Positions 53,874 through 63,424 of a stretch of DNA of 64,000 nucleotides are shown here, piece after piece (within the stretch, counting starts at the first letter, position 1; each line of letters starts with the position of its first letter). Where the stretch lies: the NCBI RefSeq assembly GCF_002843605.1, contig NZ_CP025263.1, forward strand, positions 1,246,501-1,310,500, written 5' to 3'. The notes beneath the pieces were generated by a model, which was given only the letters and a program-made list of their open reading frames with translations, was not told the origin of the DNA and did no database searches. This DNA is from Pseudomonas sp. S09G 359. Lineage in GTDB: Bacteria > Pseudomonadota > Gammaproteobacteria > Pseudomonadales > Pseudomonadaceae. The position numbers and the translations under genes were made by a program.

Positions 53874-54527
53874 ATGAGTACTCCCCTGAAAATCGATTTC
53901 GTCAGCGACGTGTCCTGCCCCTGGTGCATCATCGGCCTGCGCGGCCTGACCGAAGCCCTCGACCAGCTCGGCACCGAGGTACAGGCCGAGATCCACTTCC
54001 AGCCGTTCGAGCTGAACCCGAACATGCCAGCCGAAGGGCAGAACATCGTCGAGCACATCACCGAAAAATACGGCTCCACGGCCGAAGAATCCCAGGCCAA
54101 CCGTGCGCGCATCCGCGACATGGGCGCGGACTTGGGTTTTGCCTTCCGTACCGATGGCCAGAGCCGTATCTACAACACCTTCGACGCCCACCGCCTGCTG
54201 CATTGGGCCGGGCTTGAAGGCTTGCAGTACAACCTCAAGGAAGCGCTGTTCAAGGCGTATTTCAGCGATGCGCAGGACCCTTCCGACCACGCCACCCTGG
54301 CGATCATCGCCGAAAGCGTCGGCCTGGATATCCAGCGCGCGGCCGAAATTCTCGCCAGTGATGAATACGCCGCTGACGTGCGTGAGCAAGAGCAGTTGTG
54401 GATTTCCCGCGGGGTGACCTCGGTGCCGACCATCGTGTTCAACGACCAGTACGCGGTCAGCGGCGGCCAGCCCGCCGAGGCGTTTGTGGGCGCGATTCGC
54501 CAGATTATCCGCGAGAGCAAGGGCTGA
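53874..54527 (+). CDS. DsbA family oxidoreductase, FrnE-like
   Basis: This 217-residue cytoplasmic protein starts LKIDFVSDVSCPWCIIGLRGL, with a CPWC redox site at about residues 14-17. QPFELNPNMP and RIYNTFDAHRLLHWA are FrnE/2-hydroxychromene-isomerase-like marks. GVTSVPTIVFNDQYAVSGGQP carries the cis-Pro. There is no signal peptide from ATG 53874, which has GAGG ten bases upstream. It probably exchanges dithiols in stress response. Confidence 0.92.
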   Translation: MSTPLKIDFVSDVSCPWCIIGLRGLTEALDQLGTEVQAEIHFQPFELNPNMPAEGQNIVEHITEKYGSTAEESQANRARIRDMGADLGFAFRTDGQSRIYNTFDAHRLLHWAGLEGLQYNLKEALFKAYFSDAQDPSDHATLAIIAESVGLDIQRAAEILASDEYAADVREQEQLWISRGVTSVPTIVFNDQYAVSGGQPAEAFVGAIRQIIRESKG

Positions 54528-54554
54528 GCAGCCCTTGTGAAAAGCAGTCCCTTG

Positions 54555-54735
54555 CCGCGAGCGGGCTTGTTGTGGCAAGCGGGCTTGCCCGCGTTGGGGG
54601 GCGAAGCCGCCCCAAAACCTGCGCCGCGGTTAATCCTGACACACTGCGGTTAATCCTTCTGGGGCTGCTGCGCAGCCCAACGCGGGCAAGCCCGCTCGCC
54701 ACAAAAGCTTGCTTGTCACATAAGCGGGTTTGCCA
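54555..54735. repeat. REP doublet with half-REP flanks
   Basis: A REP doublet at 54572-54702, with one degenerate unit on the left (GCGAGCGGGCTTGTTGTGG) and two on the right (AAGCTTGCTTGTCACATAAG, GGGTTTGCCACAACC). It lies between the converging DsbA-type and sigma-54 regulator genes. Confidence 0.87.
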
Positions 54736-54750
54736 CAACCGCTGTGTAGC

Positions 54751-56148
54751 TCAGCGGACGATCTTGTCCACCTGAATCCCCAGCTTCTTCAAGCGATACC
54801 AGAAGCTCCGCTCGGAAATCCCGATTTTCTGCGCGGCCGCTGCCTGCACGCCGTTGCTCTCGTGCAATGCCGCCAGAATGTAGGCTTTCTCCACCTCCGC
54901 CAGCGCTGCGTCGAGGTCCTGGGGAATGCCCGGCCCGTCGTTGAGGATCGCCGTCACTCCGCCCTCGCTGGGCTTTGAGGCAAACAGATAAGCCGGCAGG
55001 TCGATGTCCTCGATCACCGGTTTTGCCGCGACGATAGTCGCGCGCTCCACACAGTTTTGCAGCTCACGGATATTGCCCGGCCAGTGGTACGCCGCCATGG
55101 CCTGCAACGCCTCGGGGCTGAAGCCGGTGATGCGTTTGCCGGCGGTGGCGCTGAGGGTCTGGGCGAAATGCCGAGCCAGGGGCGCGATGTCTTCCACGCG
55201 CTCGCGCAGGGCCGGCAGCGGGATCGGGAACACGTTGAGGCGGTAATACAGGTCCTCGCGAAACTCCTTGTTGGCCACCGCTTCCAGCAGGTTCTTGTTG
55301 GTGGCGGCGATCACCCGCACATCCACCTTGCGCCCGCGGGGGTCGCCCACCGGTTCGATCACCCGTTCCTGCAGTGCGCGCAGAATCTTGGCCTGCAGCG
55401 CCAACGGCATATCGCCGACTTCGTCGAGAAACAGCGTGCCCTTGTCGGCCTGTTGAAAGCGCCCGACGCGGTCGGCGACGGCGCCGGTAAAGGCGCCCTT
55501 GCGATGGCCGAACATTTCGCTTTCCAGCAGGCCTTCGGGGATGGCCGCGCAGTTGACCGCCACAAAGGGTTTATCCGCGCGGCTGCCGTGCTTGTGGATG
55601 GCGCGCGCGACCATTTCCTTGCCGGTGCCGCTTTCGCCGGTGAGCAGGATGGTGGCGCTGCTGTCGCGTACCGAATCCACAGCTTGCAGCACGCTGCGAA
55701 ACGCCGGGCTGTCGCCTACCAGGCTGTCGAACTGCGCATGTTCGGCCAGCTCGGCGCGCATGCGCGCGTTGTCGCGCATGATGTCGCGAAATTGCAGGGC
55801 TTTGGCCACGGTGATGTCCAGCTCGTCGATATCGAACGGCTTGGCGATGTAGTCATAGGCGCCGTTGCGCATCGACTGCACGGCGTTTTTCACCGTGCTG
55901 TAGGCGGTCATCACAATCACCGGTACCTGGGCGTGGCGCAGCTTGATCTCGGCCAACAGGGCGGGGCCGTCCATGCCTGGCATGCGCCAGTCGCTGATCA
56001 CCAGGTCGATGTCTTCCTGCTCCAGCACCTTGAGCGCGTGCAGGCCGTTGCCGGCAATGAAGACCTGGATGCCGTTCTGGCCCAGTGCCGATGCCAGCAG
56101 GTCGCAGAGCTTGGGTTCGTCGTCGACTACCAGAATATTATGCGTCAT
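54751..56148 (-). CDS. Sigma-54-dependent response regulator (NtrC family)
   Basis: This 465-residue protein has a receiver with Asp53 in ISDWRMPGMDG and KPFD. The AAA+ domain has Walker A GESGTGKE (171-178), the sigma-54 contact GAFTGA (218-223) and FLDEVGDMPLALQ. The C-terminal Fis HTH is AAAQKIGISERSFWYRLKKLGI, from which SERSFWYRLKK is the recognition part. It activates RpoN promoters. It overlaps its partner kinase by 11 bases; ATG 56148 opens the receiver. Architecture resembles MifR, but identity was not verified. Confidence 0.95.
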   Translation of the reverse strand: MTHNILVVDDEPKLCDLLASALGQNGIQVFIAGNGLHALKVLEQEDIDLVISDWRMPGMDGPALLAEIKLRHAQVPVIVMTAYSTVKNAVQSMRNGAYDYIAKPFDIDELDITVAKALQFRDIMRDNARMRAELAEHAQFDSLVGDSPAFRSVLQAVDSVRDSSATILLTGESGTGKEMVARAIHKHGSRADKPFVAVNCAAIPEGLLESEMFGHRKGAFTGAVADRVGRFQQADKGTLFLDEVGDMPLALQAKILRALQERVIEPVGDPRGRKVDVRVIAATNKNLLEAVANKEFREDLYYRLNVFPIPLPALRERVEDIAPLARHFAQTLSATAGKRITGFSPEALQAMAAYHWPGNIRELQNCVERATIVAAKPVIEDIDLPAYLFASKPSEGGVTAILNDGPGIPQDLDAALAEVEKAYILAALHESNGVQAAAAQKIGISERSFWYRLKKLGIQVDKIVR

Positions 56149-57907
56149 GACTGTCCTCGTCGTCTTCGCCAATCGCCGGAATGTACAGGCTGAAAGTGGC
56201 GCCGGCATCTTTCTCGCTGGCACATTCGATGCTGCCGTCGTGACTTTCCATGATCGAATAGACTTTGGCCAGGCCCAGGCCTGTGCCCGAAGCCTTGGTG
56301 GTGACGAATGGCGTGAAGATACGCTCGATCATCTCCACCGGGATGCCCTGGCCGCTGTCGCCGATGCTGATAACCGTAGTGCCACCTTCGCTGCGAATGC
56401 CCAGGGTCAGGCGGCCGCCTTCGGGCATGGCGTCGATGGCGTTGAGAATCAGGTTGAGGCACGCCTGCTTGAGTTGCTTGGCATCGGCGTAGAGGGTCGC
56501 GCCGGGCGCCTGGTCGTCAATCTGCGCGTCGATGTTGTGGCTGGCCAGTTCCGGTGCGCAGAAACCCAGGATCTCCTCCACCAGTGGGCGCGCCGGTTGC
56601 ATCACGCGCAACGGCGGGTTGGGCTTGGCGAAATCGAGGAACTCGGTGATCAGGTCGTTGATGCGGCTGACTTCGCTGATCACGTATTCCAGGTGGCGCT
56701 TGTCGGCCTCCGGCAGGTCGGCGCGGCGGTGCAGCAGTTGGGTGGCCGTCTTGATGATGCCGAGCGGGTTGCGGATCTCGTGGGCCAGGCCCATGGCGAC
56801 TTCGCCCAGGGCATGCAGGCGGTCACGCCGGCGCAACTGGGCTTCGAGGTGATGCAGCTCGCCCAGGCGCTCGGTCATATGGTTGAAGGTGCTGCTCAGT
56901 TGCGCCAGTTCGTCGCCGCCGGTGACCTGCACGCGATGCTCGTAGTTGCCCGAAATCACCGCGTTCACGCCTTGGGACAGATCCCGCAGCGGTTTGGTCA
57001 GGCGCCGCGACACCAAGACCCCCGCCGCCAGGGACAGCGCCGAACTGAGCAAGAAAATCAGCACGAACAGATTGCTCTGGTTCACCAGCCCCACCAGGCT
57101 GGTATGGCGCAGCAGGCCGCTGAAAATCACGCCTTGCAGGTCGCCGGCATCATTGAAGATCGGCCAGTACAAGCCGCTGTAGTTGTTGGTGAACTGCTCG
57201 CTCGGCTGCTTGGTGCTGCGCATCGCGGTTTCGACGTTTTTGGGGATGCGCGAGGGGTGATCCTCAAAGCGCTGGGTCGAGAAGATTTCCGAGAAGCCTT
57301 CGGGGTTGGCCAGGTACAGGCGCAGGTCGAGGGAATGCACGTCGGCTACGCTGGTCAGGAAGCTGCTGTCCAGGTAGGTCGCCACCAGCAGCAGGTAGTC
57401 GACGCCATCCTGGGTGGTTTCGAAGGTGGACACGACAATGCCGGTACTTACCCCGGCTACCTGCACGGTCTGCAGCACGGTGTTGCTGGCCAGGCTGATC
57501 TGCTTGACGATGTCGTCGGCGGCGGTGCTGAACACCACCTTTTGATCGCTCACGCGGATCAGCGCTACCACGTCGATATCGGTGGCATCGGCAATGTCGG
57601 CGGTCAGCCGATCATGCCTGGCGGCTTGCTTGTTCGAGGGCGGGCTGGTGTAGCGCAGGAACAGTTTGGCCATGCGCGCGTTGTCGTGAAGGATGTCGCC
57701 GATCTCGTCCTTGACGATCTTGGTCGACTCCTGCAGCCAGATGCGCACGTTGCTGTCGAAGATCTGCGACAGCGTGGTGGCGGCCAGCTCGGCGGCGATC
57801 ATGGTGGGAATCACGCTGACCAACCAGAACGCCAGCACCAGCTTGCGCTGGACGCTCCAGCGCGAAATGGCAAACGGGCGGGCTTTCTGGCGGGTCTTGG
57901 TGATCAT
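56138..57907 (-). CDS. Sensor histidine kinase partner of the sigma-54 regulator
   Basis: This 589-residue protein has helix 1 (about 24-50), a periplasmic Cache-like sensor, helix 2 (about 283-307) and HAMP. HisKA has His near 375 in [14 protein letters not shown], and the ATPase core is [22 protein letters not shown] and [16 protein letters not shown]. It likely senses a small organic ligand outside the cell. It overlaps the acyltransferase stop by one base and the regulator start by 11, so all three are one unit. Confidence 0.94.
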   Translation of the reverse strand: MITKTRQKARPFAISRWSVQRKLVLAFWLVSVIPTMIAAELAATTLSQIFDSNVRIWLQESTKIVKDEIGDILHDNARMAKLFLRYTSPPSNKQAARHDRLTADIADATDIDVVALIRVSDQKVVFSTAADDIVKQISLASNTVLQTVQVAGVSTGIVVSTFETTQDGVDYLLLVATYLDSSFLTSVADVHSLDLRLYLANPEGFSEIFSTQRFEDHPSRIPKNVETAMRSTKQPSEQFTNNYSGLYWPIFNDAGDLQGVIFSGLLRHTSLVGLVNQSNLFVLIFLLSSALSLAAGVLVSRRLTKPLRDLSQGVNAVISGNYEHRVQVTGGDELAQLSSTFNHMTERLGELHHLEAQLRRRDRLHALGEVAMGLAHEIRNPLGIIKTATQLLHRRADLPEADKRHLEYVISEVSRINDLITEFLDFAKPNPPLRVMQPARPLVEEILGFCAPELASHNIDAQIDDQAPGATLYADAKQLKQACLNLILNAIDAMPEGGRLTLGIRSEGGTTVISIGDSGQGIPVEMIERIFTPFVTTKASGTGLGLAKVYSIMESHDGSIECASEKDAGATFSLYIPAIGEDDEDSHDA

Positions 57908-59031
57908 CAGGTTTCGCTTATCGCAGCAGCCATGGCAGAGTCGGAACGATCCGGTCGAATAAACAGTTTTACAAGCTTGAGCAGGCCGTTGACCAGCCGG
58001 TTGCGGTGGCGGAAAAACACACTGTTACCGCGGAACTCGCAGCCCAGGCGCAGCTTACTGGCATACCCGGCCTGACCGCACTCGTACAGCGCAATATTGT
58101 GCTGGATACAGTAGTCGACATTGGTCAGCCAGCTGCGGAAATACAGGTTGTAGTCGCGGGTGAATTCGAGGTCATGCCCGAAGAATTTATCCACCAACCG
58201 GTGTTCATCCACCAGGACCAGGTTGAACGCCACCAGTTGCTCGTCCACCCAGTAAAGAACACAGACCGCGCGCTTATCAAGCCGTTCGAGCACCCCGGTG
58301 AAGTAGCCGGCGGGCAGCCGCTCGAACTGCAACTCGGCGCGCGTGAGGGTGGCCTCGTACAGACGCATGACGTCCGCGAGCACGTCGTCGATATTGCGCC
58401 GCCACTCCACCCGCGGCCCCGGTGCGCGCAGTTTGCGGCGCAGGTCCTTACGCGTGGATTTGCCCAGCGAACCCAGGTAGGCGTCCACCGAACCGTAGGG
58501 CAGCGGTAACACCCCCGTGGGCAGGCTCGGCATGCTTTGGAAACCCGCCGCCCGACAACTCTCGAGCCAATGCGGGTCGTTGCTCGGCGCATCCTTGACC
58601 GCCACCAGGCCGATGCCGAAGTCATCGGCATCCTGGCGCGCGGCGTGTAGCAGGTGCTTGAGCAACAGCGCACGGCTCACCTGCGGCACGCCACTGGCGA
58701 AACCGGCGTCGCAGCGTTCGGCCACCGGGGACCCGAGGGCATACAACCCCAGTTGCAAAAGCCCCGGCCACAGCCGCTCCACACGCTCGGTCAAGCGCTT
58801 GCCGGCGCCCGACACCGTGGTGTCGAGGCGATAATGAGTGATGAACGCGGCAGCCACGGCTACCAGCGTTCCATCTTGGTAAACCGCCAGGTAGCGCCAC
58901 TGGAAGTCCTCGATAGCGGCGTTTTCCACGGCGACGTAATAATCCCAGTCCTCCAGGGCACCGGGAAAGCAGTCGTTCCAGGCGCTACGCTGGATGCCCC
59001 GGATGGTCGGGAAGGCTTGGGTGGTGATCAC
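57907..59031 (-). CDS. BioF2/FemAB-like GNAT acyltransferase
   Basis: This 374-residue protein has two GNAT-like halves. The second shows the Acetyltransf_6 (BioF2-like) pattern: STRKDLRRKLRAPG, LYEATLTRAELQFERLP, VDKFFGHDLEFTRDYNLYF and YECGQAGYASKLRLGCEF. Relatives move acyl or aminoacyl groups to amines in peptidoglycan or lipid-linked products. The GTG start has AAGGGA six bases before it. It is the first gene of the operon with the two-component system. Confidence 0.8.
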   Translation of the reverse strand: MITTQAFPTIRGIQRSAWNDCFPGALEDWDYYVAVENAAIEDFQWRYLAVYQDGTLVAVAAAFITHYRLDTTVSGAGKRLTERVERLWPGLLQLGLYALGSPVAERCDAGFASGVPQVSRALLLKHLLHAARQDADDFGIGLVAVKDAPSNDPHWLESCRAAGFQSMPSLPTGVLPLPYGSVDAYLGSLGKSTRKDLRRKLRAPGPRVEWRRNIDDVLADVMRLYEATLTRAELQFERLPAGYFTGVLERLDKRAVCVLYWVDEQLVAFNLVLVDEHRLVDKFFGHDLEFTRDYNLYFRSWLTNVDYCIQHNIALYECGQAGYASKLRLGCEFRGNSVFFRHRNRLVNGLLKLVKLFIRPDRSDSAMAAAISET

Positions 59032-59061
59032 AGAGTTCCCTTAGTCGTGAGCAAATCTAAC

Positions 59062-59310
59062 TGGCAGCAGGTTTGTTGTGGCCCCCGGGCTTATATGCCC
59101 CCGGGCTTTTGTGGCAAGCGGGCTTTTGTGGCACCCGGGCTTGTGTGGCGAGCGGGCTTGCCCGCGTTGGGCTGCGAAGCAGCCCTAAAACCATTCACCG
59201 CCTATCTATCTGAAAGTTAGGAGTGATCTTATTAGGGCCGCTTCGCAGCCCAACGCGGGCAAGCCCGCTCGCCACGCAAGCCCACTTCCTACAGAAGCCC
59301 GTTCGCCAAT
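59062..59310. repeat. REP doublet with half-REP arrays
   Basis: The doublet is at 59145-59275. On its left four degenerate units vary around GTGGC(A/C)(A/C)(G/C)CGGGCTT, and on its right two units (CAAGCCCACTTCCTAC, AGAAGCCCGTTCGCC) mirror them. The block separates the acyltransferase gene from the esterase gene on the same strand. Confidence 0.87.
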
Positions 59311-59313
59311 AAA

Positions 59314-60159
59314 TCAGGCGGCGTTTGCGAGTCGGGTATTCAGTTCCACAAACTCGGCACTCAACTCGATCACCCGGCGGTATTGCAGGTCCACCGTGAT
59401 CATGTGGTAGCAGTTGTCCAGCAGGATCTTGGTCACCGGCCCGCCGAGGTGGCGTTCCACGTAGTCGGCGTTCCAGCGGCTGGTGATGTCGTCCTCGATG
59501 GAGTGCAACACCAGCGCCGGCACCTTGACCTCGGGCATGCGTTTCTTGACCACCGCGTTCAGCCGGTGCAACTCGCGCACGGTGATGCCCTCCATGGTCA
59601 GCAAACCGGCCTGGCTGCTTTCACCTTCCTTCATCTGCCGCTCGACGATGGCCCGCAGGCGTTCGTTCTTGATGCCGTAGGGCGGTTTTTCTTCAAAGCT
59701 GCAAATGTGCACGCCGAAGGGGATTTTCATCAGCAACGGCGTGAGGAATGCGAGTTTGTTGATGCTCCAGCCGTCGTACTTCAAGGTGGTGGAATACATC
59801 AGCAGCCCGGCAACTTGCCCGGGGTGTTCGGCGGCCACGTACATCGACATCACCGCCCCCATGGACAAACCACCGACAAACACCTGGGCGTGCCGCTGGC
59901 GCACCTGCACGAAGGTTTTGCGCACACCTTCGTACCAGTCGCGCCAGCCGGTGGCCTGCAAGTCGCTGTTGTCGCCGCAGTGCCCGGCCAGGGTCGGCAC
60001 GTACACCGTGCAGTTGCCCGCCTTGGCCAGGCCCTTGGCGACCTGGCGCAATTCCGTCGGGGTGCCGGTCAGGCCGTGGATCAACAGGACCCCGACCGGA
60101 CCGTCACCGAGAACGAAGCCGGCAGCACCTTCACCGAGGTCGATCTCAGCGGCATTCAC
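59314..60159 (-). CDS. Alpha/beta hydrolase, carboxylesterase Est30/monoglyceride-lipase-like
   Basis: This 281-residue protein has LLIHGLTGTPTELRQVAKGL (oxyanion), Ser in GGLSMGAVMS, Asp in HSIEDDITSRWNADYV and His in NCYHMITVDLQ. It is a serine esterase on small acyl esters. The GTG start overlaps the aminotransferase stop (GTGA), so it is made with it. The role in the cassette may be release of an acyl intermediate. Confidence 0.9.
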   Translation of the reverse strand: MNAAEIDLGEGAAGFVLGDGPVGVLLIHGLTGTPTELRQVAKGLAKAGNCTVYVPTLAGHCGDNSDLQATGWRDWYEGVRKTFVQVRQRHAQVFVGGLSMGAVMSMYVAAEHPGQVAGLLMYSTTLKYDGWSINKLAFLTPLLMKIPFGVHICSFEEKPPYGIKNERLRAIVERQMKEGESSQAGLLTMEGITVRELHRLNAVVKKRMPEVKVPALVLHSIEDDITSRWNADYVERHLGGPVTKILLDNCYHMITVDLQYRRVIELSAEFVELNTRLANAA

Positions 60160-61550
60160 CGTTTAGTCGCTCGAACCAGCAACTGCTCAAGCAGCTTCAA
60201 GCCCAGGTCGATTTCCGGGTAGCTGATTTCCAGGGACGGCGCCAGGGTGATCACGTTCTTGTAGTAACCGCCCACGTCGAGGATCAAGCCGAGTTTCTGG
60301 CCGTCCACCACCATGTCGCCCTTCATGCCTTCTTCGACCATGTAGTCCAGCGTCGCCTTGTCTGGCGTGAAGCCATCCGGGCCGCAGATTTCGCAGCGCA
60401 GGGCCAGGCCCAGGCCGTCGACGTCGCCGATGATCGGGAAGCGTTTTTGCAGGTCTTGCAGGCCTTCGAGGAAGTATTTGCCCTTGGCCATGACCATCGC
60501 GCCGTAGTCGACTTCGTTGGTCATCTTGAACATTTCCAGGCCTACCGCAGTGCCCAACGGGTTGGAGGCGAAGGTGGAGTGGGTGGAGCCTGGCGGGAAG
60601 ATTTTCGGGTTGATCAACTCTTCACGGGCCCAGATGCCGCCCAGTGGGTTGAGGCCGTTGGTCAGTGCCTTGCCGAACACGATCACGTCCGGTTGCACGT
60701 CGAAGTGCTCGATCGACCAGAGTTTACCGGTGCGGTAGAAGCCCATCTGGATCTCGTCGGAGACCATCAGAATGCCGTGCTGGTCCAGCACGTGCTTGAG
60801 TTCGCGGTAGAAGTTCATCGGCGGGATCACGTAGCCGCCGGTGCCCTGGATCGGCTCGACGTAGAACGCGGCGTATTCGCTCTGGCCGACTTTCGGGTCC
60901 CACACGCCGTTGTATTCAGTCTCGAACAAACGCGCGAATTGCTGCACGCAGTGGCTGCCGTATTCTTCTTTGGTCATGCCTTTAGGGCCACGGAAGTGAT
61001 ACGGGAACGGGATGAACTGCGCACGCTCGCCGAAGTGGCCGTAGCGACGGCGGTAGCGGTAGCTGGAGGTGATCGACGAGGCGCCGAGGGTACGCCCGTG
61101 GTAGCCGCCTTCGAAGGCGAACATCAGGCTTTTGCCGTTGGTGGCGTTACGCACCACTTTCAGCGAGTCTTCGATGGACTGCGAACCGCCGACGTTGAAG
61201 TGCACGCGGCCGTCGAGGCCGAACTTCTGCTTGGCATCGACCGCGATCATTTCCGACAGCTCGATCTTGCCTTTGTGCAGGTACTGGCTGGCGATTTGCG
61301 GCAGGGTGTCGATCTGTTGTTTCAGCGCATTGTTCAGGCGCGGGTTGGCGTAACCGAAGTTGACGGCCGAGTACCACATCTGCAGGTCGAGGTAGGCCTG
61401 GTCTTCGGTGTCCCACACGTAGGAACCTTCGCAACGGCTGAAAATACGCGGCGGCTCAATGTAGTGAACGGTGTCGCCGTAGGAGCAGTATTTGGCTTCT
61501 TTATCCAGAAGGATCTGGTCTTCGGCGGTAGCGATACGGATATCAGACAT
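60156..61550 (-). CDS. Class III PLP-dependent aminotransferase
   Basis: This 464-residue enzyme has PLP-lysine K294 in VIFGKALTNGLNP and Asp265 in LMVSDEIQMG. GGYHGRTLGASSITSS and VEPIQGTGGYVIPP are class III marks. The usual SGSEA cofactor-phosphate block reads GGSQSIEDSLK, so it is a distinct branch. The amino acceptor is unknown. ATG 61550 overlaps the phosphatase stop by eight bases. It is second of three coupled genes. Confidence 0.92.
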   Translation of the reverse strand: MSDIRIATAEDQILLDKEAKYCSYGDTVHYIEPPRIFSRCEGSYVWDTEDQAYLDLQMWYSAVNFGYANPRLNNALKQQIDTLPQIASQYLHKGKIELSEMIAVDAKQKFGLDGRVHFNVGGSQSIEDSLKVVRNATNGKSLMFAFEGGYHGRTLGASSITSSYRYRRRYGHFGERAQFIPFPYHFRGPKGMTKEEYGSHCVQQFARLFETEYNGVWDPKVGQSEYAAFYVEPIQGTGGYVIPPMNFYRELKHVLDQHGILMVSDEIQMGFYRTGKLWSIEHFDVQPDVIVFGKALTNGLNPLGGIWAREELINPKIFPPGSTHSTFASNPLGTAVGLEMFKMTNEVDYGAMVMAKGKYFLEGLQDLQKRFPIIGDVDGLGLALRCEICGPDGFTPDKATLDYMVEEGMKGDMVVDGQKLGLILDVGGYYKNVITLAPSLEISYPEIDLGLKLLEQLLVRATKR

Positions 61551-62244
61551 GATGGAAGAGTTCCTGATTGTCGGCAGCAGTAAAGGCGGTAGCGTTGGCG
61601 GCGATGCCTTGGGGCAGCAGCGCCAGCAGCGCAGGCACTTCGGCAAACGTGTCGAAGCGCGCATGGGGAATGTGGTTGGCGACGCAGTACTCGGCGAGGC
61701 TGCCTTTGGCGAACACGAAGTCGGCGGTGGAGGCCACGCACATGTCGGACTTGCCGTCGCCGATCACCAGCACGCGCTTGTTGCGCGGCGTGGATTTGCA
61801 TTTGCAGTTGCCCGACGCGGCACGGCAGGCATCGCTGGAGTACGGGAAGTCGATGCGCCAGCTGTTCTGGTCGACCTGGCGCAGGCGGTTGGCGAGGATC
61901 GGCAGCAGCGTCACGTAGTTACGCGAGAGGATCCGCGCAATGCCTTGCTCGATGCCGTCGCTGACCACTTCGAGGGAGGCGCCCAGGCCGATCACGTGAT
62001 CGACGAAGTCGGGGAAGTCCGGGTCGATCTCGACGCTGTCGAAATACGCCAGCAGTTCGCTCGGCGTCGCCTTGATCAGCGCCAGTTGGCGGCTCAGGCA
62101 TTCGCGTGAACCGATATGCCCATCCAGCCATTCCTGTTCGATGGTTTCCCACTCGGGGCCGGCGAAGCGTTGGAGGACGTTGTCGATGACATCGGTGGGA
62201 GTGATGGTCCCGTCGAAGTCACACACGATATGCCAGTGGATCAT
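61543..62244 (-). CDS. MtnX-like HAD-IB phosphatase
   Basis: This 233-residue protein opens WHIVCDFDGTITPTDV, with catalytic Asp9 and Asp11. GLGASLEVVSDGIEQGI is motif II and LVIGDGKSDMC the metal-binding motif IV. A CRAASGNCKCK cysteine cluster in the middle may bind metal. It removes phosphate from a small metabolite, perhaps before or after transamination. ATG 62244 is preferred; ORF extension upstream has no HAD sequence. It is the first gene of the operon. Confidence 0.9.
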   Translation of the reverse strand: MIHWHIVCDFDGTITPTDVIDNVLQRFAGPEWETIEQEWLDGHIGSRECLSRQLALIKATPSELLAYFDSVEIDPDFPDFVDHVIGLGASLEVVSDGIEQGIARILSRNYVTLLPILANRLRQVDQNSWRIDFPYSSDACRAASGNCKCKSTPRNKRVLVIGDGKSDMCVASTADFVFAKGSLAEYCVANHIPHARFDTFAEVPALLALLPQGIAANATAFTAADNQELFHHV

Positions 62245-62360
62245 TGCGTTTACCCTAAGAGGAGCGCGCTCTGTGCGCTTGCAAGTGGGGTAGAGCAGGG
62301 ACTGTGCCAACTGGCCAAAGCCCAGCAGGGCTGGGGCCGCGCCTGGGTTTGTGTCGTAGG

Positions 62361-62379
62361 AGCTACAATTTTTGTAGCT
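62361..62379. promoter_or_regulatory. Perfect 8-3-8 palindrome between divergent genes
   Basis: AGCTACAA-TTT-TTGTAGCT is followed by a third half-site GCTACAAAC at 62381. It lies about 117 bases upstream of the phosphatase start and 82 bases before the MipA-like start, so it could be an operator controlling both directions, or a leader hairpin. Confidence 0.5.
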
Positions 62380-62460
62380 TGCTACAAACAAGATGAGTGC
62401 TTGCGCTTGCCGGGCCCTTCGCGCGTTCATGCGCGTATGTCCAGACAAGGAAACCGTTCC

Positions 62461-63231
62461 ATGCTCAAGCCAACTTCTGCTGTAGTCGCCTGTTTACTGG
62501 GGCTGTGGGGCTTTTCCAGCAGCGTCCTGGCAGGCCCGATCACCGGTGATGTCGGCGCGGGCGTCAGCTACCAGCCCCATGACCCGACCGGCAGCCGCTA
62601 CGAGACACGCCCCGTGCCGTATCTGGACCTGGACTGGGGCAATGTCAGCCTGAGCACCGATGACGGCCTGACCTGGAGCGCGCTGAATACCAACGGTTTT
62701 ACCGCCGGCCCCTATATCAATTACTTGCAGGGGCGCACCTCCAACGGCTCGCTGCAAGGGCTGCGCAATGTCTCGGACATGGCTGAAGTGGGCGGGTTTA
62801 TCCAATACGCGCCGGCCGACTTCTGGCGCGTCTACGCGCGGCTGGGCCAGGCCGTGGGCGGCGGCCACTCGCAAAGTGGCGCGCTGGGCAAGGTCGGTGG
62901 CGAACTCGGTTATCCGCTGGGTGGCGGCATTATCGGCAGCAGTGGCCTGGCGGCTAATTTCGCCGATGCACGCCAGACCCAGACCTACTTCGGCGTGGAC
63001 GACAACGAGGCGGCGGCCACCGGCTTCAAGCCGTACAACGCCAGCGGCGGGTTCCAGAACGTCACGCTGAGCCAGAGCTTCCAGTTCCCCCTGGCGCCCA
63101 ACTGGTCACTGCTGACCAGCGCCAGCTGGGTGCACCTGGTGGGTTCGGCGGCCGACAGCAGCATCGTCAAACAGACCGGCGACGTGAACCAGGGCCAGGT
63201 GCAGACGGCGATCAGCTACACCTTTGACTGA
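62461..63231 (+). CDS. MipA/OmpV family outer-membrane protein
   Basis: This 256-residue protein has a signal peptide ending VLA. The beta-barrel has GDVGAGVSYQPHDPTGSRYETRPVPYLDLDWGN, of which RPVPYLDLDWGN is the MipA/OmpV mark, and closes ISYTFD. It was first studied as a scaffold for peptidoglycan enzymes in E. coli; others are porin-like. AAGGAAA lies seven bases before the ATG. It diverges from the phosphatase operon and is a candidate exporter or uptake channel for its product. Confidence 0.88.
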   Translation: MLKPTSAVVACLLGLWGFSSSVLAGPITGDVGAGVSYQPHDPTGSRYETRPVPYLDLDWGNVSLSTDDGLTWSALNTNGFTAGPYINYLQGRTSNGSLQGLRNVSDMAEVGGFIQYAPADFWRVYARLGQAVGGGHSQSGALGKVGGELGYPLGGGIIGSSGLAANFADARQTQTYFGVDDNEAAATGFKPYNASGGFQNVTLSQSFQFPLAPNWSLLTSASWVHLVGSAADSSIVKQTGDVNQGQVQTAISYTFD

Positions 63232-63241
63232 TTGACCTGAT

Positions 63242-63410
63242 GCATGGAGATCAAATGATGTGTGCAGATCAAAATGATGTGCCGAGATCAAATGATGTGT
63301 GGAGATCAAAGGTGGGAGGGGGCTTGCCCCCGATGAGGGAGTATCAGTTGATAAATACTTAACTGACCCACCGCCATCGGGGGCAAGCCCCCTCCCACCT
63401 TTGATCTGCA
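63242..63410. repeat. REP pair (GTGGGAGGGGGC class) with 18-bp tandem array on its left
   Basis: A REP pair (63312-63398) is preceded by four tandem units of 18-19 bases (GTGTGNAGATCAAANTGAT, 63242-63311). The same motif in reverse complement (CTTTGATCTGCAT) follows the right REP. It shows the border-expansion pattern for the second REP class. Confidence 0.85.
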
Positions 63411-63424
63411 TTTCATGCTCAATA

